Origin: Polaromonas jejuensis NBRC 106434
GTDB lineage: Bacteria > Pseudomonadota > Gammaproteobacteria > Burkholderiales > Burkholderiaceae_C
Direction: 5' to 3'
NCBI RefSeq assembly: GCF_001598235.1
Contig: NZ_BCYO01000032.1
Span: 1-41,567 of the forward strand
Length of the DNA stretch: 41,567 nucleotides
The notes under the pieces are model-generated. The model was not told the DNA's origin. It saw only the letters and a list, made by a program, of their open reading frames with translations, and searched no databases. A program made the position numbers and the translations under genes. Below are positions 15,622-24,183 of the stretch, piece after piece. The number at the start of each line of letters is the position of its first letter. Position 1 is the stretch's first letter.

Positions 15622-16542
15622 ATGATCCACTACCTTTTACGCCGGCTACTCGTTTCACTGCTGTTGATCGCCTTCGTCTCGCTCATCAGCTTCGCGCTGG
15701 TGTTCGCGTCCGGCAACCCTGCTGCCCGACTTGCCGGCGAGGCGGGCACGGCGGCGGATGCGGCCAACCTGATGACCCAGTACGGCTTTGACCAACCCAT
15801 CGTGATGCAATACCTGAAATGGCTGGGCGGCGCATTCCGGGGGCACTTCGGCGACAGTCTGTATTTCCACCGTCCGGTGGGCGAATTGCTGGCGCAGCAC
15901 TTCGCGCTGACGGCCCGGCTGGGTGCGATGGCGATGCTGTTGGCGCTGGCCGTGGCCATCCCCCTCGGCGTGGCGGCCGGTCGCTGGAAAGGGAGTTGGG
16001 TGGACAAGCTCGCGCTGACGCTGGCCTCCCTCGGCCAGGCCATGCCGCCGTTTTGCCTGGCCTTCCTGCTCATCATCGTCTTCAGCGTGCAGCGCACCTG
16101 GTTGCCGGCCTCCGGCTTCGACACCTGGCGGCACTACCTGATGCCGACCGCCACGCTGGCAGTGTTCGCCATGCCGGCGATCATCCGCCTGATGCGCTCG
16201 GAAATGGATACCGTGCTGCGTTCAGACTACATCCGCACCGCGCGTGCCATGGGCCTGGTGGAGCGCAAGGTGGTCCTCAAGTACGCCCTGCGCAACGCGC
16301 TGCGTCCCACGGTTTCTCTGGCAGCGGCGCAGATGGGCGCGCTGCTGGCGGGCTCGGTGGTGGTGGAGACGGTGTTCGCCATCAATGGCGCCGGCCAACT
16401 GGCCTGGATCTCCATCCTGCGTGGCGACTTCCCGACCATCCAGGCGCTGATCCTTGTGTTCTCGCTGTTTTACATCGTCCTGACCATGTGCGCGGATATC
16501 GCCAATGGCTGGCTGGACCCCCGCGTGCGCACGCAAGGATGA
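15622..16542 (+). CDS. ABC transporter permease, DppB type
   Basis: First inner-membrane permease of the importer, 306 residues with about six transmembrane helices. The start MIHYLLRRLLVSLLLIAFVSL at 15622 is preferred over a GTG three codons earlier because it gives the standard DppB N-terminus. The cytoplasmic EAA loop that contacts the ATPase is visible as DYIRTARAMGLVERKVVLKYALRNALRP near residues 205-235. The final periplasmic/TM segment includes GSVVVETVFAINGAG. It begins 86 bp after the binding-protein gene and overlaps or abuts the next permease, indicating translational coupling. Works as heterodimer partner of the following gene product. Confidence 0.9.
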   Translation: MIHYLLRRLLVSLLLIAFVSLISFALVFASGNPAARLAGEAGTAADAANLMTQYGFDQPIVMQYLKWLGGAFRGHFGDSLYFHRPVGELLAQHFALTARLGAMAMLLALAVAIPLGVAAGRWKGSWVDKLALTLASLGQAMPPFCLAFLLIIVFSVQRTWLPASGFDTWRHYLMPTATLAVFAMPAIIRLMRSEMDTVLRSDYIRTARAMGLVERKVVLKYALRNALRPTVSLAAAQMGALLAGSVVVETVFAINGAGQLAWISILRGDFPTIQALILVFSLFYIVLTMCADIANGWLDPRVRTQG

Positions 16543-16547
16543 ACGTC

Positions 16548-17447
16548 ATGACCATCACCACCATGGCGCCCACTACGCCCACTACGCCCGCCACGCCGTC
16601 CACTCTTGCTCCCAGGCGGTTCACCGGCATCGCCGCGATGCTGCTTCGGCGCTCCTTTCTGGTACTGCTCGCCGGGGTCGTACTGGCCAGCCTGGTCGGA
16701 CCCTGGCTGATCCATGCGGACCCGTATACCCAGAACCTGCTGCAGCGCATGCAGGAGCCGGTATGGTCCGCTGACGGAAGCTGGGTGCACGTCTTCGGCA
16801 CCGATCACCTGGGCCGCGATGTGCTGGCCCGACTGCTTTACGGCGTCCGGGTATCCGCACTGATCGGCGTCAGCGTGGCCCTGATGGGCGGCGCCATCGG
16901 CACCACGCTCGGCGTGCTGGCCGGCTACTTCGGCGGCAACGTGGACCGCGCCATCTCCTTCCTGATCACGGCGCGCCTGTCGCTGCCCATCATTCTGGTG
17001 GCGCTGGCTGTGGTGTCGATGTTCGGCACCTCGCTTTTCATCGTGGTCATGGTGCTCGGCCTGCTGCTGTGGGAACGCTACGCGCTCGTGTCGCGCACCA
17101 TGGCCGCCAGCCTGCGCAACGCCGAATTCGTGACGGCTTCGCGCATCCAGGGCTGTTCGCACTGGCAGATCATGTGGCACGACATCCTGCCCAACCTGTT
17201 CACCAACCTGCTGATTGTCGGAACCATCGACGCGGCGCTGGCGATCACGCTCGAAGCCTCACTGTCCTTCCTGGGCCTGGGCGTGCCACCACCCATGCCC
17301 TCTCTCGGCCTGATGATCGCCGAGGGCAAGGACAACATCCTATTTCAACCCTCGCTGGTGGTGATTCCCAGCGTCGTGCTCTTCCTGCTGGTGCTGTGCG
17401 TCAACCGCTGCGGCGAGTACCTGCGCGCACGCCAGGCCAAGGACTGA
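16548..17447 (+). CDS. ABC transporter permease, DppC type
   Basis: Second permease subunit, about 299 residues. Two ATG starts are possible: 16539, overlapping the previous stop as ATGA, and 16548, which has AAGGA 8 nt upstream; I use the latter. The cytoplasmic N-terminus is threonine/proline rich (MAPTTPTTPATPSTLAP) and encoded by a short tandem repeat, which is atypical for DppC. Family features are HVFGTDHLGRDVLARLLYGVRVSALIG near residue 80 and the EAA loop EFVTASRIQGCSHWQIMWHDILPN near residue 200. SLSFLGLGVPPPMPSLGLMI follows near the end. It ends 3 bp before the first ATPase gene. Confidence 0.9.
   Translation: MTITTMAPTTPTTPATPSTLAPRRFTGIAAMLLRRSFLVLLAGVVLASLVGPWLIHADPYTQNLLQRMQEPVWSADGSWVHVFGTDHLGRDVLARLLYGVRVSALIGVSVALMGGAIGTTLGVLAGYFGGNVDRAISFLITARLSLPIILVALAVVSMFGTSLFIVVMVLGLLLWERYALVSRTMAASLRNAEFVTASRIQGCSHWQIMWHDILPNLFTNLLIVGTIDAALAITLEASLSFLGLGVPPPMPSLGLMIAEGKDNILFQPSLVVIPSVVLFLLVLCVNRCGEYLRARQAKD
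16567..16584 (+). repeat. Two tandem 9-bp units inside the DppC-type permease gene
   Basis: CGCCCACTA is present twice in tandem and followed by the degenerate unit CGCCCGCCA, encoding a Pro/Thr-rich stretch of the N-terminal tail. The unit keeps frame, so copy-number change would lengthen or shorten the tail without a frameshift. Confidence 0.5.
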
Positions 17448-17450
17448 CCC

Positions 17451-18461
17451 ATGAAGAACGCCCTCTCTCCCCTGCTGCAAGTCGATGGCCTGTGCATCGA
17501 CATCCACGCCGGCGGCCGGACCAAGCATGTGGTGCGTGACGTCGGCTTCTCGGTCGAGCGTGGCAAGACGCTGTGCATCGTCGGCGAGTCGGGATGCGGC
17601 AAGTCGCTGACAGCGCTGTCGGTACTTGACCTGCTGCCCGTTGCGGCAGAGCGGCGCGTGCGCCAGTTGCGCTTCGCCGGCGAGGACATGATAACGCTGA
17701 ATGCCAGCGCGCTGTCGCGGCTGCGCGGCGCCCGCATCGCCATGATCTTTCAGGACCCGATGACCTCGCTGAACCCCGTGTTCACCGTGGGCACCCAGCT
17801 CACCGATGTGCTGCGTCAACATCGACCGGTTGGCCAGCGCGAGGCCTGGGAGCGGGCACTTTACCTGCTGCAGCGCGTGGGCATCACCAACGCCGAAGAC
17901 CGGCTGCGGCAGTACCCGTTCGAGCTCTCGGGTGGTCTTCGCCAGCGCGTCATGATCGCCATGGCCTTGATGTGCGGGCCCGAGCTGCTCATCGCCGACG
18001 AGCCCACGACCGCGCTTGACGTGACGGTGCAGGCCGAACTCTTGGAGTTGCTGCAGGGCATCCAGCGTGAATTCGGTCTGGGCATGGTCTTCATCACCCA
18101 CGACCTGGGCCTGGTCTCGAAGATTGCCGACGACCTGATCGTGATGTACGCCGGCGACATCGTCGAATCCGGCCCGGCGCAGGCCGTGCTGAACGCCCCC
18201 CGCCACCCCTACACCCAGATGCTGCTGCACTGCATTCCGCGGCCCGGCAGTACCCGCGCCAAGAGCTCGCTGCCCTCCATTGTCGGCACGGTGCCCTCGT
18301 TGGATGCGCCCATCCGGGGTTGCGCTTTCGCGAATCGCTGCCCGGTTGCCGAAGAGCGCTGCGGCGAACCACTTGCCGCCGTGATCGAGGGTGAACACCG
18401 CTGTCTGTGCATCAAGCCGGGCGCGCTCCGCACCAGCACGCCAATGCAGGAGGCCGCATGA
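17451..18461 (+). CDS. ABC transporter ATP-binding protein, DppD type
   Basis: First of two nucleotide-binding subunits, 336 residues. Walker A is GESGCGKS near residue 44, followed by the Q-loop FQDPMTSLNPVF. The signature is LSGGLRQRVMIA, a small variation on LSGGMRQRV, and Walker B is LLIADEPTTALD with the switch histidine in FITHDLG. The C-terminal oligopeptide-transporter domain contains a cysteine set (GCAFANRCPVAEERCGEP and HRCLC). In DppD/OppD-type ATPases such a set is reported to bind an iron-sulfur cluster. The gene overlaps the next ATPase by ATGA (18458-18461), so both subunits should be made in equal amounts. Confidence 0.92.
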   Translation: MKNALSPLLQVDGLCIDIHAGGRTKHVVRDVGFSVERGKTLCIVGESGCGKSLTALSVLDLLPVAAERRVRQLRFAGEDMITLNASALSRLRGARIAMIFQDPMTSLNPVFTVGTQLTDVLRQHRPVGQREAWERALYLLQRVGITNAEDRLRQYPFELSGGLRQRVMIAMALMCGPELLIADEPTTALDVTVQAELLELLQGIQREFGLGMVFITHDLGLVSKIADDLIVMYAGDIVESGPAQAVLNAPRHPYTQMLLHCIPRPGSTRAKSSLPSIVGTVPSLDAPIRGCAFANRCPVAEERCGEPLAAVIEGEHRCLCIKPGALRTSTPMQEAA

Positions 18462-19276
18462 ACACCGCGACGCCAGCCAGCACCCTGGCACTGGAAAACG
18501 TGTCCTTCGCCTACGGACATGCCGGCCTGTTCCGGCGCACGCCACCGGGACGCGTGCTGCACGGTGTGGACATCCGCATCGCCTCCGGCGTCACCGTCGG
18601 CCTGGTGGGTGAATCGGGCAGCGGCAAGTCCACCATCGCCAAGCTGATGCTGGGCCTGGCCACGCCCCTCGAAGGCCGGGTGCTGCTCGACGGGCAGCCG
18701 CTGCAAGCCCTTTCACGGCTGGAGCGGGCGCGCACCGTGCAAATGGTGTTCCAGGACCCCTATTCCTCGCTCAACCCGCGTGCCACCATCGCCGAAATCC
18801 TCGCCGCGCCTCTGCGCGTGCACGGCATCGGCGACGCCGCCTCACGCGGCGCCGAAGTACGGCGGATGATGGACGCCGTGGGCCTGGTGTCGGCCTTCGC
18901 CCAGCGCTACCCGCGAGAGCTCTCTGGCGGGCAGCGCCAGCGTGTGGCCATTGCCCGCGCGCTGATGCTGCAGCCCCGGATCGTCGTTTGCGACGAACCC
19001 ACCTCGGCACTGGACGTGTCGGTGCAGTCGCAGATCCTCAACCTGCTGCTCGAACTGCAGCGCGAGCGCGGCCTGGGTTACCTCTTCGTCAGTCACAACC
19101 TCGCGGTGGTACAGCACCTCGCCGACGAGATCGTCGTGCTGCAGGGCGGCCGCGTGGTGGAACGCGGCACCGCCAATGCCGTGTATTTCCGGCCCGGCCA
19201 TGCCTACACGCGCCAGCTCATCGGCGCGACGCTGCTGCCGCCGGATAGCGCTTTCGCAGCAGGGGTGCCCGCATGA
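18458..19276 (+). CDS. ABC transporter ATP-binding protein, DppF type
   Basis: Second ATPase subunit, 272 residues, starting at the ATG overlapping the previous stop with AGGAGG just upstream. Walker A is GESGSGKSTIAKL near residue 55. The Q-loop FQDPYSSLNPRATI, signature LSGGQRQRVAIARAL, Walker B IVVCDEPTSALDVS and the switch FVSHNLAV are all intact. It is shorter than many DppF proteins, lacking an extended C-terminal domain: it ends soon after the AYTRQLIGATL segment and has no CPxxxxxC-type cysteine set, unlike its partner. It overlaps the beta-propeller gene by ATGA at 19273-19276, tying translation of transporter and propeller. Confidence 0.9.
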   Translation: MNTATPASTLALENVSFAYGHAGLFRRTPPGRVLHGVDIRIASGVTVGLVGESGSGKSTIAKLMLGLATPLEGRVLLDGQPLQALSRLERARTVQMVFQDPYSSLNPRATIAEILAAPLRVHGIGDAASRGAEVRRMMDAVGLVSAFAQRYPRELSGGQRQRVAIARALMLQPRIVVCDEPTSALDVSVQSQILNLLLELQRERGLGYLFVSHNLAVVQHLADEIVVLQGGRVVERGTANAVYFRPGHAYTRQLIGATLLPPDSAFAAGVPA

Positions 19277-20406
19277 GCCGCACCTCGACATCGCCCCCCC
19301 AGGGAAGGCACTTCCTGCTGGTCGGCCTCGACGAGAAGGTGACCTGGGACAACGGCCGCATACGCTTCCTGCCGCCGGGTCACGACAGTCTATGCATCTT
19401 TGACGTGGGCAGCCCCCCCGACATGCCGGAACTGGTGGCCCGGCTGCCCCTGCCCAACTCGGTGTTCGGTCCTCCCACCAACCTGGCCGTGACGCCAGAC
19501 CAGCGCTTGGGGCTGGTTGCCGACCCCATGGCTTGGACAGACCATGGCGGCAACTGGAAGCCCATGCCGGGTGATGGGGTCTACGTCATCGACCTGGCGG
19601 CCGAGCCACCTGCAGTGCGGGAGCGCATCCAGGTCGGACTGCAGCCCTCGGGATTGGCGATCAACCCACAGGGCACGCTGGCGCTGGTAGCCTGCCGGGC
19701 TGACCACACGCTGTCGGTGCTGTCGATTGAGCAGGGCCGCGTCCGGCTCGAAGGTCACGTGGACATGGGCGCCGAGGTCACCGCCGTGAGTTTTGCCGCC
19801 GACGGTCGCCGCGCTTTCGCCGTGAAAACCGAAGCCCACCGCCTGGGTGTGCTGCATATCGAAGGCCGCCAGGTGCGCCACGACCCGCGCGAAGACATCA
19901 CCACCGGCCCGGTGCCCTACAACGTCGCGGCCTCACCCGACGGGCGCTTGGTGCTCACGGTAGACATGGGCAGCCCCACCGCTTCCGACGGGCACGCCGA
20001 CAGCATCAGTGTCGTGGACGTGCAGACGGTGCCGCCCCGGGTCATCGACAGGATCATGGTCGAAGACGGGCCTGAGGGCATCGCCATCTCGCCCGATGGC
20101 CACTACGCCGCAGTGGCGATCGTGCAGGGCTCCAACATCCCTGTGGATGCCTGGTTCCACCACCCGGTCGGGCAGGTGCTTCTGCTGCGCATCGACGGCC
20201 CGCGCGTCCAGCGCGCAGGTGCTTTACCCGTCGGGGCATTGCCCGAAGGACTCGCCTTCAGCCCCGACAGCCGCTATCTCTATGTCGGCAACTTTCTCGA
20301 CGCCGACCTCTGGGTACTCGAAATTCTTGACGGCGTGCTGACCGACACCGGCCGCCGCATCGCGCTGCCGGGACAACCCGCCTCGATGCGGACCCAGTCG
20401 CTCTGA
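19273..20406 (+). CDS. Cytosolic beta-propeller protein, paralogue of the exported propeller
   Basis: A 377-residue YncE/lactonase-like propeller with no signal peptide (MSRTSTSPPQGRHFLLVGLDEKVTWDNGRIRFLPPG), so it should act in the cytoplasm. Blade repeats are PTNLAVTPDQRLGLVADP, QPSGLAINPQGTLALVACR, VPYNVAASPDGRLVLTVDMG, GPEGIAISPDGHYAAVAI and LPEGLAFSPDSRYLYVGN. Every blade aligns with the exported copy at 6894-8081; roughly half of the residues agree by eye. It is translationally coupled to the ABC transporter by ATGA overlap, which is not a usual component of dipeptide importers. A lactonase or hydrolase acting on the imported solute is one idea; a scaffold or sensor is another. Nothing in the sequence identifies the substrate. 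Confidence 0.85.
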   Translation: MSRTSTSPPQGRHFLLVGLDEKVTWDNGRIRFLPPGHDSLCIFDVGSPPDMPELVARLPLPNSVFGPPTNLAVTPDQRLGLVADPMAWTDHGGNWKPMPGDGVYVIDLAAEPPAVRERIQVGLQPSGLAINPQGTLALVACRADHTLSVLSIEQGRVRLEGHVDMGAEVTAVSFAADGRRAFAVKTEAHRLGVLHIEGRQVRHDPREDITTGPVPYNVAASPDGRLVLTVDMGSPTASDGHADSISVVDVQTVPPRVIDRIMVEDGPEGIAISPDGHYAAVAIVQGSNIPVDAWFHHPVGQVLLLRIDGPRVQRAGALPVGALPEGLAFSPDSRYLYVGNFLDADLWVLEILDGVLTDTGRRIALPGQPASMRTQSL

Positions 20407-20492
20407 AACACCGGCCACCTCACCCAAAAAACCTTTCCGTGACCCATTTTCCTACCCCCCGTCTCGTTTCACTTCCAACCAAGGACCATGCC

Positions 20493-21482
20493 ATGTACTC
20501 AAGCTCACGCACGTTCACATCCCTCTTCGCCGCCATCGGCCTCTCGCTGACGGCGCTACCCGCTGCTCACGCTCTGGACATCAAGCTGGGCAACGTGCTC
20601 GCCGCCAGCCACAGCTGGAACAAGGCAGCCGAAGGCTTTGCTGCGGAAGTCAAGGACAAGACTGCGGGCCGCATCAATTTCATCCTGTTCCCCAGCGGCC
20701 AGCTCGGCAACGAGAAGACGATGGTGGAGGGCATGCAGATCGGCAGCCAGGGCGCAGCCATCATCGGCACCGGCTCGCTGCAGCCAGTGGACGCGCGTTT
20801 CGGCGTGGTCGAGCTGCCCTACACCTGGAACAGCGCAGCGCAGGCCTACAAGGCCTACGACGGCGAGCTGGGCGCGGCCCTCGAAAAGATCGCCGACAGC
20901 AAGAATCTGGTACTGCTGTCTTGGTGGGAGAACGGCTACCGCCACATCACCAACAACCGTGGTCCTATTAATACACTTGCCGACCTCAAGAGCCTGAAGA
21001 CGCGCGTCACGCCCGACAAGATGCGGCTGGACGCCTTCACCTTGCTGGGCGCCCACCCCGCGCCGCTGGCATTCGGCGAGCTCTACTCGGCACTGCAGCA
21101 AAAGGTGTTCGACGCCCAGGAGAACCCGCTGTCGATCATCTACACCTCGTCCTTCTTCGAGGTACAGAAGTACCTCTCGCTGACCGGCCATGTGTGGAGC
21201 CCCGCGAGCCTGGTGCTCTCCAAGTCAACCTGGAACCGCATCTCGCCCGATGACCGCAAGGTGGTCAAGGCTGCGGCCGACCACTGGCGCAACGAGCAGC
21301 GCCGAATGATCACCGAGGGCGACAAGCAGTACCTGGCCCAGTTGAAGGACAAGGGCATGCAGATCAACGAAGTGGACAAAACGCCCTTCGCCGCCGCCGT
21401 GGCGCCCGTCTGGAAGTCCTACGAAGTGACCTTCGGCCCCGAACTGATGGGTCTGGTCAAGAAATACCAAGAGGCGAAGTGA
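20493..21482 (+). CDS. TRAP transporter substrate-binding protein, DctP type
   Basis: Periplasmic receptor of a tripartite ATP-independent importer, 329 residues. The start at 20493 has AAGGA 7 nt upstream and gives a signal peptide MYSSSRTFTSLFAAIGLSLTALPAAHA. Family landmarks include LGNVLAASHSWNKAAEGFAAEVKDKT. The LKSLKTRV segment carries the conserved carboxylate-binding arginine region, followed by FGELYSALQQKVFDAQENPLSIIYTSSFFEVQKYLSLTGH and LSKSTWNRISPDDR. Ligands of this class are usually organic acids: C4-dicarboxylates, 2-oxo or hydroxy acids, sugar acids. It overlaps the small membrane subunit gene by TGATG. The preceding 86 bp after the propeller gene contains no obvious terminator or promoter. 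Confidence 0.92.
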   Translation: MYSSSRTFTSLFAAIGLSLTALPAAHALDIKLGNVLAASHSWNKAAEGFAAEVKDKTAGRINFILFPSGQLGNEKTMVEGMQIGSQGAAIIGTGSLQPVDARFGVVELPYTWNSAAQAYKAYDGELGAALEKIADSKNLVLLSWWENGYRHITNNRGPINTLADLKSLKTRVTPDKMRLDAFTLLGAHPAPLAFGELYSALQQKVFDAQENPLSIIYTSSFFEVQKYLSLTGHVWSPASLVLSKSTWNRISPDDRKVVKAAADHWRNEQRRMITEGDKQYLAQLKDKGMQINEVDKTPFAAAVAPVWKSYEVTFGPELMGLVKKYQEAK

Positions 21483-21976
21483 TGCTTTCACGCTTCTCGC
21501 ATGCCCTTGCGACCTTGAGCCGGGCATTCGCCGCAGTGGCTTGCGCGCTGATCGCGGTGCTAATCACTATCGTGGTGTTCCAGCGCTTCGTCACCCATGC
21601 CACGCCACGCTGGGCCGAAGAGCTGCCCCGTTTGGTACTGGTCTGGGCTGCCTTTATCGGCGGCGTCGCCTGCAGCCGTGACCGGGGCCACCTGATGGCC
21701 GGACTCCTGCCATTCATGGTCCGCAACCAGCGCGTGCTGGCTGCGGTGGACCGCATCAACCACGCGCTCATTGTGGTCGGCCTGTCCGCCTTGGGATGGG
21801 CAGGCTGGCAGCTGGCACAGATCACCATGGACCAGATGCTGCCGGCTATCGACGTGTCAGCCGGGGTTGTGTACCTCGCTTTGCCTGTGGCCTGCGCACT
21901 CACGGCCGTGGTCCATCTGGCCCAGATTTTCGAACCCTGGTCCGCGGCGCACGCCGGTTCCTTTGCGCAGGAGTAA
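21482..21976 (+). CDS. TRAP transporter small permease, DctQ type
   Basis: Four-helix small membrane subunit of 164 residues that bridges receptor and large permease. Hydrophobic spans are visible around residues 10-30, 45-65, 85-105 and 125-145. The family motif HATPRWAEELPRLVLVWAAFIGGVACSRDRGHLM lies at about 38-72. The ATG at 21482 overlaps the dctP stop, and only 3 bp separate the stop from dctM. Confidence 0.9.
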   Translation: MLSRFSHALATLSRAFAAVACALIAVLITIVVFQRFVTHATPRWAEELPRLVLVWAAFIGGVACSRDRGHLMAGLLPFMVRNQRVLAAVDRINHALIVVGLSALGWAGWQLAQITMDQMLPAIDVSAGVVYLALPVACALTAVVHLAQIFEPWSAAHAGSFAQE

Positions 21977-21979
21977 GGC

Positions 21980-23263
21980 ATGTCAATCGGCGCTCTTTTC
22001 CTGATTGGCACCTTCGTTCTCACGATTTTGGTGGATCTGCCCATCGTCTACGGCATGGTGCTCTCCGGGCTCGCCTACCTGGCGATCTTTGATACGGCCC
22101 CGCTCACTGTCGCGGCGCAGCAGTATGTCGCCGGGATGGACAGCTTCACGCTGCTCGCCATTCCCCTGTTCATCCTCGCCGCGCAGTTGATGAATCGCGC
22201 AGGTCTGACGCAACGCATCGTGCGGCTGTGCGCCGCCATCGTGGGCGACATCAAGGGCGGGCTGGCGGTGGTCGCCGTCATGTCCTGCCTGCTGTTCGGC
22301 GCGCTGTCGGGCTCCGGTGTCGCCGACGTGGTGGCCATCGGCAGCCTGCTGTTGCCAGCCATGGCCCGCAACGGCTATGACAAGGGCTTCAGCTGCGCCC
22401 TGGTGGGCTGTGCGGGCACGACCGCGACCATCGTGCCGCCCAGCATCGTGCTCATCATCTACGGCACGACGACCAACACCTCGGTGGGCAAGCTGTTCAT
22501 GGCCGGCATCGTGCCCGGCATCCTGTTGAGTCTGTCGCTGATCGGCGTGGCCATCTGGCAGTCGCGCAAGTACAACTGGGCAGGTGGGCGACCCTTTGAG
22601 TGGAGCGAGCTGCGCGCCGCAATGGTCGACGCACTGCCAGCGTTGATGGTGCCGGTGATGATCATCGGCGGCATCCGGCTGGGCATCTTCACCGCTTCCG
22701 AGGCCGCGTCGAGCGCCATCACCTATGCCCTGCTGATCGGCCTGTTCTGGTACCGCACGCTATCGCTGCGCTCCATCTGGCAAAGCCTCAAGGCGGCGGG
22801 CGAAGGCAGCGCCTCGATTCTGCTGATGATCGGCGCCTCGGGCTTCTTCGCCTGGATCCTGGTGGCCGAGCAGGTGCCGCAGGCGCTGGCGGCGCTACTA
22901 GCGAGCTGGACCGACAGTCGCACCGCCGTATTGCTTCTGCTGATCGTGGTGCTGCTGCTGCTGGGCATGTTCATGGAAGCGATCCCGATCATCATCATCG
23001 TCGCGCCCGTGGTGATGCCGGTGCTCGCCCACTACCAGATCGATCCGGTGCACTTCGGCATCCTGCTGACCATCAACCTGGCGATCGGCGCGGTCCATCC
23101 GCCGGTGGGCGTCGACCTGATGGCCGCCTGCAAGGTGGGCAACACGCCGGTGATGCAGACCATCCGCCCGCTGGGCTGGATGCTGCTCGCGATGCTGGGC
23201 GTGTTGCTGCTGGTCACCTTCGTGCCGGATCTGGTGCTCTTCCTGCCGAGGCACGTCCAATGA
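21980..23263 (+). CDS. TRAP transporter large permease, DctM type
   Basis: Sodium-coupled transport subunit of 427 residues with about 12 membrane helices. Conserved segments are FTLLAIPLFILAAQLMNRAGLTQRIV, GDIKGGLAVVAVMSCLLFGALSGSGVADVVAIGSLLLPAM, AGTTATIVPPSIVLIIYG and HFGILLTINLAIGAVHPPVGVDLMAACKV, all characteristic of DctM/SiaM. Its stop overlaps the start of the CitE-like lyase gene, so the TRAP importer and lyase look translationally linked, suggesting that the imported acid or a near product is the lyase substrate. Confidence 0.93.
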   Translation: MSIGALFLIGTFVLTILVDLPIVYGMVLSGLAYLAIFDTAPLTVAAQQYVAGMDSFTLLAIPLFILAAQLMNRAGLTQRIVRLCAAIVGDIKGGLAVVAVMSCLLFGALSGSGVADVVAIGSLLLPAMARNGYDKGFSCALVGCAGTTATIVPPSIVLIIYGTTTNTSVGKLFMAGIVPGILLSLSLIGVAIWQSRKYNWAGGRPFEWSELRAAMVDALPALMVPVMIIGGIRLGIFTASEAASSAITYALLIGLFWYRTLSLRSIWQSLKAAGEGSASILLMIGASGFFAWILVAEQVPQALAALLASWTDSRTAVLLLLIVVLLLLGMFMEAIPIIIIVAPVVMPVLAHYQIDPVHFGILLTINLAIGAVHPPVGVDLMAACKVGNTPVMQTIRPLGWMLLAMLGVLLLVTFVPDLVLFLPRHVQ

Positions 23264-24153
23264 TGCCCGCCGCCAATACATTGCGCCGCCCGGCCGTTCT
23301 GCGCCGCAGTTGGCTGTTCACCGCCGGACTGGACGCGCAGGCGCAGCAGGCCGCGCTGGACAGCGCGGCCGACGTGCTGGTCGCCGACCTGGAGGAGTTC
23401 ACCGCGCCCGCCGACCGCCCGGCGGCGCGGCCGCGCGTGGCCGCGCTGATGGCGCGCTGCCGGGCCCAGGGAACGCTTGCGGCGGTGCGCATCAACCGCC
23501 TGGCCGGCGATGGCCTGGCCGACCTGCGGGGCGTCATGCCCGGCAGCCCGGACATCGTCTTTCTGCCCTACGTGGAGAGCGCCGACGAGATCGCCGCGCT
23601 GGCGCAGGCCATCACCGCCCTGGAGACGGAGCTGGGCCTGCCCGCCGGTGCGACCGAGATCGTGCCCACGATCGAATCGGCGCTCGGCGTGGTGCGCATC
23701 CAGAGCATCCTCGCGGCCAGCGAGCGCATCCGCGCCTGCCTGCTGGCAGCCGAAGACCTCACGGCCGACCTGGGCGCCGAGCGCGGCCCGGACAGCCTGG
23801 AGCTCAACCACCTGCGCAGCCGCTTCCACGTCGAATGCCGGGCCGCCGGCCGCGTGGCGATCGACTGCCCGTTCAACTACCGCGATCCGCAGGCCCAGGC
23901 CGCGGATCTCGTTTGGGCCCGGCGCATCGGCCTCAAGGCCAAGTGCGCGGTGTTTCCCGAACAGGTCGCGCCAATCCATGCGGCGCTGACGCCGTCCGCC
24001 GAGCAGGTGGAACGCGCGAAGGACCTGGTGGCGCGTTTCGAGGCGGCTCGCCGCGGTGAAGCCATCGCCGGCGCGACCGTCGAGAGCCCCGACTACCACA
24101 CGGCACGGCGCCTGTTGGCCCGTGACACCGAATTCAAAACCTGGACCGCCTAG
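23260..24153 (+). CDS. HpcH/HpaI-CitE family lyase/aldolase
   Basis: Predicted Mg-dependent C-C lyase of 297 residues. Members cleave citryl-, malyl- or citramalyl-type esters or act as class II aldolases. Start ATG 23260 or 23263 (ATGATG) overlaps the dctM stop. Family motifs are RRSWLFTAGLDAQ at the N-terminus, VLVADLEEFTAPADRPAARPRV near 38-58, and AAVRINRL with the substrate arginine near 72. The metal ligands lie in IVPTIESALGV (glutamate) and LLAAEDLTADLG (acidic pair). FPEQVAPIHAALTPSAEQVERAKDLVARFE is typical of CitE-like proteins. No CitD or CitF partner is present, so it is not the beta subunit of citrate lyase and probably works on a CoA thioester or free acid. Confidence 0.85.
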   Translation: MMPAANTLRRPAVLRRSWLFTAGLDAQAQQAALDSAADVLVADLEEFTAPADRPAARPRVAALMARCRAQGTLAAVRINRLAGDGLADLRGVMPGSPDIVFLPYVESADEIAALAQAITALETELGLPAGATEIVPTIESALGVVRIQSILAASERIRACLLAAEDLTADLGAERGPDSLELNHLRSRFHVECRAAGRVAIDCPFNYRDPQAQAADLVWARRIGLKAKCAVFPEQVAPIHAALTPSAEQVERAKDLVARFEAARRGEAIAGATVESPDYHTARRLLARDTEFKTWTA

Positions 24154-24183
24154 GCGCGGACCGATAGACCACGGAGAACTCCC

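Noticed and set aside
15819..16547. Upstream in-frame extension of the DppC-type permease over the whole preceding permease gene
   Set aside because: The extension is the shadow of the DppB-type permease in another frame; the real protein begins at an ATG near its standard N-terminus.
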